DNA of 55,169 nucleotides, from assembly GCA_945871065.1 (NCBI GenBank), contig CAMBUL010000008.1, positions 1-55,169 on the forward strand. Reading direction: 5' to 3'. The notes beneath the pieces were generated by a model. The model saw only the letters and a program-made list of their open reading frames with translations, was not told the origin of the DNA and did no database searches. A program made the position numbers and the translations under genes. This DNA is from Chthoniobacter flavus. GTDB taxonomy: Bacteria > Verrucomicrobiota > Verrucomicrobiia > Chthoniobacterales > JACTMZ01. Below, in pieces: positions 17,346-26,040 of this stretch (within the stretch, counting starts at the first letter, position 1; every line of letters starts with the position of its first letter).

Positions 17346-18050
17346 TCAAAGACCGTCCAGGTTTTCGCGGAGAATGGCTCGTTCGGCTTCGTGCAGTCGC
17401 GGGAACTCGTCAAGAATGGCGAGGGCGGAACGGTAAAAGCGGCGGGCCCCCTCGTGATCGCCCCGCAATTGGTGAAGCACTCCGAGATGGCCGAGACTCA
17501 GGCCAACCTCGGGATGGGTCGGCCCAAAGAGTTGCTCCCTGATGCCGAGGGCCTGCATGTGGCATTGCTCGGCCCCGAGCAAATCGCCGCTTTCGCTGAG
17601 CACCGCGCCGAGATTGGTGGCAATCAGAGCCGTTTCCCCGTGCGAGCTGCCGTGACAAAGGGAGGCCTCGTCGAGCGCGCGAGAAAGAAGGACAGAGGCA
17701 TCGTCCAAGTCTCCGGAAAGCTTTCGCAGCATGGCGAGATTGTTCAAACACATCGGCACGTGATGTTTTTCGCCGGCCAGCTTGTACAAATCGGCGGCCT
17801 GGACGTAGTGGACACAGGCATCCTGCACGTCGCCCAGACTCTCCTCGGTCATGGCCATTTTCAAAACAACGCGCGCCGCATCGGCCGACCTGGCCCGGGC
17901 GCTGAGAATGCCCAAGGATTCGGCCCAGCAGGAAAGAGCTTCGCGGTCGTCACCGCGCGACGCAGCTTCGTCTCCGGCCACCTCGAGCGACAACGAGGCA
18001 TGGTCCCGCTCGATAAACTCGGGTGAATCCGGGGAGGCGGCCGGTGCCAT
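17346..18050 (-). CDS. Tetratricopeptide-repeat protein
   Basis: Soluble TPR protein, 234 residues, with no signal peptide or membrane segment. At least four tandem helical repeats of the kinesin-light-chain type can be read, for example VPMCLNNLAMLRKLSGDLDDASVLLSRALDEA, TALIATNLGAVLSESGDLLGAEQCHMQALGIREQLFGPTHPEV and GLSLGHLGVLHQLRGDHEGARRFYRSALAIL. This indicates protein-protein scaffolding; the partner is unknown. It is last in the minus-strand run that includes recO and clpS, 47 nt downstream of recO. Confidence 0.8.
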   Translation of the reverse strand: MAPAASPDSPEFIERDHASLSLEVAGDEAASRGDDREALSCWAESLGILSARARSADAARVVLKMAMTEESLGDVQDACVHYVQAADLYKLAGEKHHVPMCLNNLAMLRKLSGDLDDASVLLSRALDEASLCHGSSHGETALIATNLGAVLSESGDLLGAEQCHMQALGIREQLFGPTHPEVGLSLGHLGVLHQLRGDHEGARRFYRSALAILDEFPRLHEAERAILRENLDGL

Positions 18051-18097
18051 GGTAGCAGGTTAAGAGTGCCGCGCAGCGGGGGCAATGACCCAAACGG

Positions 18098-18640
18098 TCA
18101 AAGGAACACTCCGTCAAAGCGCCGCCGGCTGGCCGGAATCCGACCGGCATGGGCCTCGATCGCACCCAAGGCATTCCCTTGATGCCCAAAGCCAAGCATC
18201 CGGCAAGTCTCCGACTCGAAAAACTCGATGGACCGCCGCGTCGGATCTTTGTCGCAGAGATGGCCCAGCGCCCGGCGCAACAGGTCGAAGAGTTCCGGGG
18301 CGGGGTAGGACGGTTCGCACAACAGGTCGCACAATTCCGCGAAATAGGAGGCGGCGAGGAGGCGTGCGTAACTGCCGCGTAGTCCCTCCCACGTCTGGAG
18401 CAGCTTCACTTCGCGCAGGGTACTCACGTCGGACTTCCGACTGGCGGCGAACTGGATCTCGGCGTGGTAAAAAAGGTCCAGTCTTCCACGCAGTTTGCTC
18501 TCGCGCTTAGCGGTGCCCCGGGCGGCGGAGCGGATTTTCCCGTGCCCGGGGGACAACCAAATGAGAACAAAGCTCGACTCACCGAAGCGCGCCCGGCGAA
18601 GCAAAATTGCCTCGGTGGTTTGGGCGGCCGTCATGGGCAT
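18098..18640 (-). CDS. recO: DNA repair protein RecO, short form
   Basis: Recombination mediator that loads RecA with RecR. The N-terminal OB-fold is recognisable: TTEAILLRRARFGESSFVLIWLSPGHGKIRSAARGTAKRESKLRGRLDLFYHAEIQFAAS. The helical part follows (SYARLLAASYFAELCDLLCEP). The protein is 180 residues, against about 240 in well-known RecO, and ends at FDGVFL before any zinc-binding cysteines. Another frame just downstream reads GHCPRCAALLTC, so a frameshift or a naturally short lineage form are both possible. The start directly abuts the preceding stop codon; ATG at 18634 is an alternative. Confidence 0.8.
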   Translation of the reverse strand: MPMTAAQTTEAILLRRARFGESSFVLIWLSPGHGKIRSAARGTAKRESKLRGRLDLFYHAEIQFAASRKSDVSTLREVKLLQTWEGLRGSYARLLAASYFAELCDLLCEPSYPAPELFDLLRRALGHLCDKDPTRRSIEFFESETCRMLGFGHQGNALGAIEAHAGRIPASRRRFDGVFL

Positions 18641-19120
18641 TCAGCCTGCCGCCTCGATGAGCAACTCCTGCAAGTGGCCGTAAAAATGAATTTTCAGCAG
18701 CGACAATCCGCGCTGCGTGGCAAGGTCAGGGGGTTCATGGTGGTCCAAGTCGGCCTCGGTGAAATTGCTTTCTTCGACAATGACCAAGCGCGCTTGGTTC
18801 AGGGCGTTGAGCCAGGCTTCAAGATGAGCGCAGGGAATGGCCACTTCGGTGCCGTGGTTGTGGCCACCGGGCGCGGACAAATCCCGTGCCACGATATCAC
18901 GACTCGAGGCAAACAGGCGCTCCAACTCCGGTCTTACATGCTCCTTCCAGTCGCGGCGAAACTCCGCGTGGGCAGCCCCGCCGATCGGGTCCGGATAGAG
19001 CCGGGCCTGCGCTTTTTTGTGGCGGGCGGCCACCTTCGGCAGTTCGGTCAGGAACGTGGCCAAGAGCGGATGGATGTCGCGGAGTTTCCACGAGTCGGTC
19101 GAGGTGCGTCGCAAACGCAT
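18641..19120 (-). CDS. DUF2017-like protein paired with ClpS
   Basis: 159-residue soluble protein of unknown function. It resembles the DUF2017 family best known next to clpS in actinobacteria: a LYPDP...AEFRRDWKEHVRPEL segment, then HLEAWLNALNQARLVIVEESNFTEADLD and a C-terminal FYGHLQELLIEA. The immediate neighbour upstream is clpS (3 nt apart), which supports the assignment. By association it may act in ClpS-dependent protein turnover; no catalytic motif is seen. The family call rests on remembered sequence pattern and should be tested by profile search. Confidence 0.7.
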   Translation of the reverse strand: MRLRRTSTDSWKLRDIHPLLATFLTELPKVAARHKKAQARLYPDPIGGAAHAEFRRDWKEHVRPELERLFASSRDIVARDLSAPGGHNHGTEVAIPCAHLEAWLNALNQARLVIVEESNFTEADLDHHEPPDLATQRGLSLLKIHFYGHLQELLIEAAG

Positions 19121-19123
19121 GGA

Positions 19124-19414
19124 TCAGAGTTCGGCCTGCTCGATTGTGGCAAGGAGCAGGTAACCATGCAGTTGTTCGACGATGGACTCCGCACGTTCGC
19201 GCGCGCCGGACCAGACGAGGGATCGGCCTTTGTGATGCACTTCCAGCATGTGCCTGGTCGCTTTGTCCGGCGGAAAACCCATGACGCGTTGGAAGACCAT
19301 GGTGACGTAGGACATCAGGTTCACGGGATCATTGTGCACCACGACATTCCAGGGAGAGTCGACCACATACTGTTCGTGCGTTTCGACCCCGGTAATGACA
19401 ACGGTGCCACTCAT
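19124..19414 (-). CDS. clpS: ATP-dependent Clp protease adaptor ClpS
   Basis: Adaptor that delivers N-degron substrates to ClpA/ClpC-ClpP. It is hidden inside a long track ORF (19124..20200); the real protein starts at ATG 19414 (MSGTVVITGVETHEQYV), 96 residues. The ClpS core is clear: WNVVVHNDPVNLMSYVTMVFQRVMGFPPDKATRHMLEVHHKGRSLVWSGARERAESIVEQLHGYLLLATIE. The HNDPVN segment bears the conserved Asn/Asp of the N-degron pocket. ATG overlaps the upstream stop by ATGA; the DUF2017-like gene follows 3 nt later. Confidence 0.93.
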   Translation of the reverse strand: MSGTVVITGVETHEQYVVDSPWNVVVHNDPVNLMSYVTMVFQRVMGFPPDKATRHMLEVHHKGRSLVWSGARERAESIVEQLHGYLLLATIEQAEL

Positions 19415-20010
19415 ACCGCGAGCAACTGCGTGGCCGGCAGGAACGCCACGCGGTCGAGGGCGCTTTGCATCAGGCCTGTGGTCTGCGCGGCCGGCAAGGT
19501 AACCCGTGCCGCATCCGCGCCAAGAATACACTCGGCGAGCAGGAGCGCCCCGGCAACCTGCAGGAAGGGCAGATGAAAGGCCTGCCCGCGGGCGGCAAAG
19601 ACGGTGGCCAGATGTCCAGCCGACGGGTTGACCCGCGCTGCCTCCGAAAGCCTCTCGAGCAGCCTTGCACCTTGGGGTGGCTGGAAAGCGGTGAGCAGGT
19701 GACGTCCCGCGGCCAGACTCCCACCCGACAAGTCTGTCGGCAGTTCCGCCCCGAGGACGGCGTCTTCGGCCAGCACCGCCGCCGCGTCCTGCCGCGCCGC
19801 CGCCGACTGGAGGGCGGCCAAGGAAGGATGCAAAACGGGCAGAAACACCCCGGTGACCCAGCGATCCCAATCGGCCTCGAGCGTTTCGCATCCCGCCGGG
19901 ACGAAAGTGATGGCGCCGCACTCCTCGTGCGAAGGCAGGCACAATGCGACAAGGCGCCACCATGCGGTGATTTCTGCCACGGAATCTGATGCGGGCACGG
20001 GCTGAAACAT
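19411..20010 (-). CDS. Hypothetical protein upstream of clpS
   Basis: 199 residues from ATG 20010 (MFQPVPASDSVAEIT); the track start 32 codons earlier would run into ybeY. Rich in alanine and leucine, probably all-helical, without signal peptide. The C-terminal part (SAGHLATVFAARGQAFHLPFLQVAGALLLAECILGADAARVTLPAAQTTGLMQSALDRV) faintly recalls UreF-type helical proteins, but no urease gene is near and I do not assign that family. It overlaps clpS by ATGA and follows ybeY by 8 nt, so it is an integral member of this operon. Confidence 0.6.
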   Translation of the reverse strand: MFQPVPASDSVAEITAWWRLVALCLPSHEECGAITFVPAGCETLEADWDRWVTGVFLPVLHPSLAALQSAAARQDAAAVLAEDAVLGAELPTDLSGGSLAAGRHLLTAFQPPQGARLLERLSEAARVNPSAGHLATVFAARGQAFHLPFLQVAGALLLAECILGADAARVTLPAAQTTGLMQSALDRVAFLPATQLLAV

Positions 20011-20018
20011 GGCCGAGG

Positions 20019-20474
20019 TTAGCACAATCCACGCAGGGCGCGGCGCAAAATTTTCTCTTGCATTGCCCGCATGGCGGCACCGTTGCGGGGGGTGGCATCT
20101 GACCATCCGGCGAGGTGCAATATGCCATGCACGGCGTAGCGCGCGATTTCCTCGGGCAGGGACAAAGCGCGTTGCTGTGCCTCGCGTTTGGCTGTTTCAA
20201 CGCTGATCACGATTTCACCGTACGGGAAGGTGATAACATCGGTCGGCGACGGGTTATTTAAGAATTCCTGGTGCAACGCGGCGATGCGCACGTCGGAGAC
20301 GAGGACGAATCCGATCTCTCCGAGTTGCCCGAGGACCGACTCCCCGCGCTCGGCCTCGCGGATCGAAGGCCAAGCGGCAGCGACCACCGCCCGCACCGCG
20401 GGCAACGACAATGGTGCGGACGAAACAACTCGCTGGCGGTTGGACCAAATGAAAACGGGAGGCGGAAGCACCAT
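20019..20474 (-). CDS. ybeY: Endoribonuclease YbeY (rRNA maturation factor), altered metal motif
   Basis: Zinc-dependent endonuclease involved in 16S rRNA 3'-end processing. NNPSPTDVITFPYGEIVISVETAKREA and the zinc motif AVHGILHLAGWSDATP identify the family. The canonical motif is HGxLHLxGxDH; here the first two histidines are kept but the third position reads D (WSDATP). AAGGAGG at 20476-20482 sits only 1 nt before ATG 20474, so initiation may really be at the second codon (GTG), or the spacing is simply tight. It follows the 7TM-HD gene, as in many bacteria. Confidence 0.88.
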   Translation of the reverse strand: MVLPPPVFIWSNRQRVVSSAPLSLPAVRAVVAAAWPSIREAERGESVLGQLGEIGFVLVSDVRIAALHQEFLNNPSPTDVITFPYGEIVISVETAKREAQQRALSLPEEIARYAVHGILHLAGWSDATPRNGAAMRAMQEKILRRALRGLC

Positions 20475-20619
20475 CCCTCCTTAAGACCAAGCGGCACTCG
20501 TGCCAAGATTGGAAGCGACGCAGGGGTAGAGTGGTCAGCGTTCCGCTTTCAGTGATTCCGTGAACGGAGCACAAAATGAAAACCGTGGGTTGACCACTCC
20601 GGCCAAATCGCCGCGATTC
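20475..20619. other. Intergenic region with a 9-bp inverted repeat, between the HD-protein gene and ybeY
   Basis: 145 bp without a gene. GAGTGGTCA (20529-20537) and TGACCACTC (20591-20599) are perfect inverted copies 53 nt apart, enclosing further small stems (for example TCCGT-GA-ACGGA, 20556-20567). Nearer ybeY is GGCAC-TC-GTGCC (20493-20504). The arrangement could be an mRNA processing or termination structure, or an unknown cis-regulatory RNA. No T-run follows it. Confidence 0.4.
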
Positions 20620-22203
20620 TCAGGCCGTCGCCTTTGCCACCGTGGCGCCTTTGTCCTGCTTCTCCTCGTCCTCGGCGTAGGCGATGCGGCTGTGCATCAT
20701 GTTGAGCAAGGTGAAGCGGAAGCTGGCGGACAGCTTGCGGATGTCGGCCAGAGTGAGCGGACATTCACTAAGCAGGCCCTCGTCCATCTTGCGCTCGATC
20801 ACCTCGCCGACCAACTCCTCGACACGTTGCGGGGTGGGGCGTTTGAGACTGCGGGAGGCGCTTTCCACCGCATCGGCCAGACAAATGATGCCGCTCTCCT
20901 TGCTTTGAGGGTTCGGGCCGGGGTAGCGGAAGTTTTCCTCCTGCACGGCCGGGACATCCTCTGCCCGGAGGTTCATGATTTTTCCGCCGAGACGGGCGTC
21001 CTCCGCCTGACGTTTGGCGCGCTCGTGGAAAAAACGGACTAGCGAGTTGCCGTGGTGTTCGCGGATGACATCGATCACCAGGTCGTTGAGTTTGTTTTTC
21101 AGACCGAGATCGACGCCTTCTTTGACGTGGGAAAGGATGATAAGCGCGCTCATCGAGGGCGCAAGGTCGTCGTGGGGATTGACCCCGCCGGCCATATTTT
21201 CGGTGAAATATTCCGGCTTTACCATCTTCCCGATGTCGTGAAAATAGGCACAGACTCGGCAGATGGTCGGATTGGCGCCGATGGCTTCGGCGCCGGCCTC
21301 GGCGAGATTGGCCACGGCGAGACTGTGATGATAGGTGCCCGGCGCCTCGAGGGTCATCCGCTTGAGCAGTGGATGGTTCAAGTCGGCCGACTCGAGCCAC
21401 GATATGTCCGTGGTGATGCCAAAGATGTGCTCGAGGACGGGCAGGATACCGCTGACCAGAATGGCCGTGCCCACCCCCACGCCGAAGGCGGCCAGCGTTT
21501 GCCACACCACCATGCCCCAGTCGGTGAGCTGAGGTTCGGTGATCAGCCGGGGTCCGATCTGGCCGAAAATGGCGGCCAGCAACCAAACGCCAATGCCGAC
21601 ATAAAGACCGGCCCTGATGAGTTGGCCGCGGCGGCGTACTTGCAACGTGAAGAGCACGGCGACCACTCCGGAGATGAGGGAAATGACGAGAAAAACCGTG
21701 TCGATGACCGGCATGAGAAAGGCGCCCCACAAACTGGCCACCACCGCGCCGAAAAGCCCGAGGTGGCGCCCGAGCAGCACCGAAAAAACCAGCGGGGCGA
21801 ACGCGTAGGGAATGAGCATGGGCAACAACTGCAGGTCGATGCGCCCGGTGTCGGCCAGCACGAGCAGGCCTTTGATCGTGGCCAGCTGGGTGAGCAGGAT
21901 CCCGTAGATGAGCGCGAGGCTCGAATTGCGGTAAAAAGCCTGCGGATGGTTGACCCAGAGTTGCGCGATGGAAATGGCGAAAACGAGCAAGCAGATGAGG
22001 TATTTTTTGAGCGGTTCTTCCTGCGGACCCCCCGTGAAAATGAGGAAGCCGAGGCCGACGGCGAAAAGCGCGAAGACAAGCACCCGCGGCAGCCAGCCGC
22101 AGGCCAGCCCCTCGCGCCACGGACTGTCCTCGACCGTGCGGCGTGATTTGCCGCAGGCCAGGCCTTTTTTCACCAACTGCTGCCGATGAAGGAATTTGCG
22201 CAT
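20620..22203 (-). CDS. 7TM-HD phosphodiesterase (PgpH/YqfF-like), no large extracellular domain
   Basis: Membrane HD-domain hydrolase; characterised relatives degrade c-di-AMP. After about 40 N-terminal residues there are some seven to eight TM helices (about residues 38-265), then a cytoplasmic HD domain with TYHHSLAVANLAEAGAEAIGANPTICRVCAYFHDIGKMVKPEYFTENM and IREHHGNSLVRFFHERA. The conserved H...HD...H ligands are present. Length 527 is well below the roughly 700 of classical PgpH because the N-terminal extracellular 7TMR-HDED domain is missing. Neighbour ybeY is the usual partner of this family. Substrate c-di-AMP is inferred. Confidence 0.87.
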   Translation of the reverse strand: MRKFLHRQQLVKKGLACGKSRRTVEDSPWREGLACGWLPRVLVFALFAVGLGFLIFTGGPQEEPLKKYLICLLVFAISIAQLWVNHPQAFYRNSSLALIYGILLTQLATIKGLLVLADTGRIDLQLLPMLIPYAFAPLVFSVLLGRHLGLFGAVVASLWGAFLMPVIDTVFLVISLISGVVAVLFTLQVRRRGQLIRAGLYVGIGVWLLAAIFGQIGPRLITEPQLTDWGMVVWQTLAAFGVGVGTAILVSGILPVLEHIFGITTDISWLESADLNHPLLKRMTLEAPGTYHHSLAVANLAEAGAEAIGANPTICRVCAYFHDIGKMVKPEYFTENMAGGVNPHDDLAPSMSALIILSHVKEGVDLGLKNKLNDLVIDVIREHHGNSLVRFFHERAKRQAEDARLGGKIMNLRAEDVPAVQEENFRYPGPNPQSKESGIICLADAVESASRSLKRPTPQRVEELVGEVIERKMDEGLLSECPLTLADIRKLSASFRFTLLNMMHSRIAYAEDEEKQDKGATVAKATA

Positions 22204-22281
22204 GTCGTGTCCGGCCTCTCGGGAGGCCAGTGAAATTAGGGATTAGGGTAGGTTGGTCGGTGGAACGCGGCAAGAAGCCGG

Positions 22282-23526
22282 TCAGACGGTCAAGGCCGCC
22301 ACGCCCGGAAGCACCTTGCCCTCAAGGAATTCCAAACTGGCCCCGCCACCCGTGGAGCAGTGGCTGACTTTGTCTGCCACGCCGAATTTTTTCGCCGCTG
22401 TGGCCGTGTCCCCGCCCCCCACGACCGTGGTTGCTCCTTGCGCTGTGGCCTCGGCCACTGCCTCGGCCATGGCTTTCGATGCGCCGGAAAATTTTTCGAA
22501 TTCGAAGACCCCGGGAGGACCGTTCCAAATGATGGTCTTCGCACCCAGAATGGCTTCGCGGTAAAGCGCGATGGACTTCGGGCCGGCATCGAGACCTTCC
22601 CAGCCGGCGGGAATACCCGAGGCGTCGTCGGCCGGTTGCGTGTTGGCGTCCGGCGAAAAAGCGTCGCCGCAGACAAAGTCGACCGGGAATATGAGCTTCA
22701 CCTGACGTGCTTTGGCCTTGGCCACCAGGTCGGCTACGATCTTGGCACCTTCCGGGTCAAAGAGGCTGCCGCCGATTTCCATGCCACCGAGAACTTTCTT
22801 GAACGTGTAGGCCATGCCGCCCCCGATAATGATGGCGTCAGCTTTCTCGATGAGGTTGGTAATGAGCGGGATTTTGTCCGCGATCTTCGCGCCGCCGAGA
22901 ATGGCGAGCAGCGGCCGCTGCGGATGTTCGAGCACGGCCGCGAAAGCATTAAGTTCCTTTTCCATCAAGAAGCCGGCGGCTTTCTCCGGGAGGTCAACCC
23001 CGACCATCGAGGAATGCGCGCGGTGCGCCGTGCCGAAGGCATCGTTGATGTAAACATCGCCGAGCTTGCTCAGACTGGTGCGGAAGGCGGCGACTTTGGC
23101 GGGGTCGGCTTTGACCGATGACCCGTCCTCATTCTTTGCTTTCCCTTCTTCCTCGAGGTGGAAGCGGAGGTTTTCGAGAAGGACAACATCGCCGGGCAGC
23201 AACTTAGCGCAGGCCTCTTCCGCCGCCGGACCGGAGCAATCGGGAACGAACCTGACCGGTTTTCCCAAGAGTTTTTCCAATTCCGCCGCAACCGGTTGAA
23301 GGGTGTATTTGTCCACCTTCTGGCCGTTGGGACGTCCGAGGTGGCTCATCAGGACAACAGAACCGCCCTGGCCGAGCACGTGTTCGATCGTCGGCAAGGC
23401 GGCGACAATGCGTTGGTTGTTGGTGATCGCGCCGGTCGCTTTGTCCTGCGGGACATTAAAATCCACGCGGATCAGCGCGCGTTTGCCGGCGAAGTCGATG
23501 TCGCGGAGAGTGCGGAATTGGGCCAT
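22282..23526 (-). CDS. pgk: Phosphoglycerate kinase
   Basis: Glycolytic enzyme making ATP and 3-phosphoglycerate from 1,3-bisphosphoglycerate. Start at ATG 23526 ([28 protein letters not shown]) gives 414 residues, normal length; the track start 40 codons earlier is not supported. Family motifs [15 protein letters not shown] and the C-terminal nucleotide region [14 protein letters not shown]...[19 protein letters not shown] are intact. It lies 62 nt downstream of gap, forming a gap-pgk operon. Confidence 0.97.
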   Translation of the reverse strand: MAQFRTLRDIDFAGKRALIRVDFNVPQDKATGAITNNQRIVAALPTIEHVLGQGGSVVLMSHLGRPNGQKVDKYTLQPVAAELEKLLGKPVRFVPDCSGPAAEEACAKLLPGDVVLLENLRFHLEEEGKAKNEDGSSVKADPAKVAAFRTSLSKLGDVYINDAFGTAHRAHSSMVGVDLPEKAAGFLMEKELNAFAAVLEHPQRPLLAILGGAKIADKIPLITNLIEKADAIIIGGGMAYTFKKVLGGMEIGGSLFDPEGAKIVADLVAKAKARQVKLIFPVDFVCGDAFSPDANTQPADDASGIPAGWEGLDAGPKSIALYREAILGAKTIIWNGPPGVFEFEKFSGASKAMAEAVAEATAQGATTVVGGGDTATAAKKFGVADKVSHCSTGGGASLEFLEGKVLPGVAALTV

Positions 23527-23588
23527 GGTTTTACCGGAGAAGGACACGGCGCCCGAGTTGCCCCGGACGCCGCGTCGGCTTGGTTCTT

Positions 23589-24713
<1,125 letters not shown>

Positions 24714-24730
24714 TCCACGAATAACCCCCC

Positions 24731-25609
24731 CTACTCCAGTTCGAAGTTTATCGTGACCTGATAAGCCCCTCCCGACAGAAGGCCGGCGGGGGGTGGGTTG
24801 ACCTTCAGGACGCGGCGGGCGGCGGCCATGACACTCTCGTCCATGACCACATTGCCCGAAGAGCGGACCACTGCGAAATCGGAGATTCGGCCGTCCGACT
24901 CGATCTTGATGCGTAAGCCGGTGACGAAGTTGGCCGTCCCAGCGATGCTCGTCGGTTGGTCCCAGACGCTGAAAAAGCAGTCGTGGATGTGCTCGTGAAA
25001 AACGCCGAACATGCTGTCCCCGCTCCCTCCGACCGCGCCGGTAGCGGAGCCGGAGGCTGCGCCGGCGGAACCTCCCGTCTTGGTGCCCACCGCCTCGGCT
25101 TTCGGCACGGAACTCTCACTCTTCTTGTCCACGTTCTCCGATTTGACCGGTGAAGGTTTGGGTGAAGCCTTCGGATTAGCTTTGGGCGAAGCTTTGGGTG
25201 ACGGCTTCGGCGAGGCCTTGGGCGAAGGTTTCGTCGATGGCTTGGGCGTGGGTTTGGGCGTGGGCTTGGGAGTTGCTTTGGGCGATGGCTTCGGGGTCGG
25301 CGTGGGCCTCGGAGTCGGTGGGGGGGTCGGTGTGGGTGTCGGGGTCGGGGTCGGCAGCGCGATCTCGCTCGGATTCGAGGACAACTGGGAAGCCGGCACG
25401 GGCTCGATCTCGGGCAAGGGGTCGAATTTTTTCGGATCGATCGTCTCTTCCTCCGTTTCCGGCGGAAGAAAGTCGGATGTGTTTAACCAAGTGACCTTCG
25501 CCTGTTGCACGCGTACCTCACGCGTGCTCCAATAAAAAAGGAGACCGATAAGCAGCCCGTGCAAAAGAGCCACGGCGACAACCGTGCGCCGGAAACGCGG
25601 TTTCCCCAT
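24731..25609 (-). CDS. TonB/TolA-like energy transducer with long Pro/Lys-rich linker
   Basis: Periplasm-spanning protein that couples the ExbB-ExbD motor to outer-membrane receptors or to the envelope. N-terminal TM anchor (VVAVALLHGLLIGLLFYW, about residues 9-26), then a linker of TPTPTP and PKPSPKATPKPTPK repeats (about residues 85-155), a Gly/Ser/Ala stretch, and a C-terminal domain of TonB/TolA type (FVTGLRIKIESDGRISDFAVVRSSGNVVMDESVMAAARRVLKVNPPP). Length 292. It is 7 nt downstream of exbD. TonB and TolA roles cannot be separated from sequence alone. Confidence 0.85.
   Translation of the reverse strand: MGKPRFRRTVVAVALLHGLLIGLLFYWSTREVRVQQAKVTWLNTSDFLPPETEEETIDPKKFDPLPEIEPVPASQLSSNPSEIALPTPTPTPTPTPPPTPRPTPTPKPSPKATPKPTPKPTPKPSTKPSPKASPKPSPKASPKANPKASPKPSPVKSENVDKKSESSVPKAEAVGTKTGGSAGAASGSATGAVGGSGDSMFGVFHEHIHDCFFSVWDQPTSIAGTANFVTGLRIKIESDGRISDFAVVRSSGNVVMDESVMAAARRVLKVNPPPAGLLSGGAYQVTINFELE
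25142..25356 (-). repeat. Low-complexity repeat encoding the TonB linker
   Basis: Imperfect short tandem units encoding alternating Pro-Thr and Pro-Lys-Pro-Ser. Such tracts expand and contract easily, so the length may vary between strains. It lies wholly within the TonB-like gene and keeps the reading frame. Confidence 0.7.
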
Positions 25610-25616
25610 GACGGCT

Positions 25617-26033
25617 TCAGTCTTCCTCGGGCCGAGTCATCACGCCGACCTTCATCACTCCGGCTTTCTGGATGACGTCCATAAGCGAGACAAATTTCTG
25701 CACGGAAAGCTCGCGGTGCGGCCGCACCACAACGGCGGCCTGCGGGTCCTCTTTGCGCAGGGCGGCGAGGCGCTGTCCGATTTCGGACTCGGTCATTTGC
25801 ACTTCGTTGAGCTTGAGCACCTCGTTGCGGTCGATCGAAACGATCGTCACCTTTGAGGGATCGACTTCCTTGCTCGCCGCCTGACTCGAAGGAACAACGA
25901 GGTCCATGCTGTTCTCGAGCAACGGTGTTGTGATCATGAAAATGATGAGCAGCACGAACGCGAGGTCGAGCAGCGGGGTGACATTGATCTCCGAGAGCGT
26001 GGAGAGCGGTTGTTTGTCGGAATAGCGGCGCAT
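25617..26033 (-). CDS. exbD: Biopolymer transport protein ExbD/TolR family
   Basis: Proton-channel subunit of the Exb/Tol motor. Start at ATG 26033 (MRRYSDKQPLSTLSEINVTPLLDLAFVLLIIFMITTPLL) gives 138 residues. The single TM carries the conserved proton-relay aspartate in INVTPLLDLAFVLLIIFM. The periplasmic domain ends with VVVRPHRELSVQKFVSLMDVIQKAGVMKVGVMT, the typical ExbD/TolR fold. It sits between exbB and the TonB-like gene with gaps of 7 nt on each side. Confidence 0.92.
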   Translation of the reverse strand: MRRYSDKQPLSTLSEINVTPLLDLAFVLLIIFMITTPLLENSMDLVVPSSQAASKEVDPSKVTIVSIDRNEVLKLNEVQMTESEIGQRLAALRKEDPQAAVVVRPHRELSVQKFVSLMDVIQKAGVMKVGVMTRPEED

Positions 26034-26040
26034 AGGACGA

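Noticed and set aside
19411-20010. UreF urease accessory protein
   Set aside because: Only a weak similarity in the C-terminal helices; no urease genes nearby and no conserved UreF N-terminal motif.
19124-20200. 358-aa ORF containing ClpS
   Set aside because: Only the C-terminal 96 residues are a real protein (ClpS). The rest is a shadow of the 19411-20010 gene in another frame, so I trimmed the start to 19414.
25011-25535. Plus-strand Gly/Val-rich ORF opposite the TonB gene
   Set aside because: Antisense image of the Pro/Lys repeat linker; repeats stay open in several frames by composition alone.
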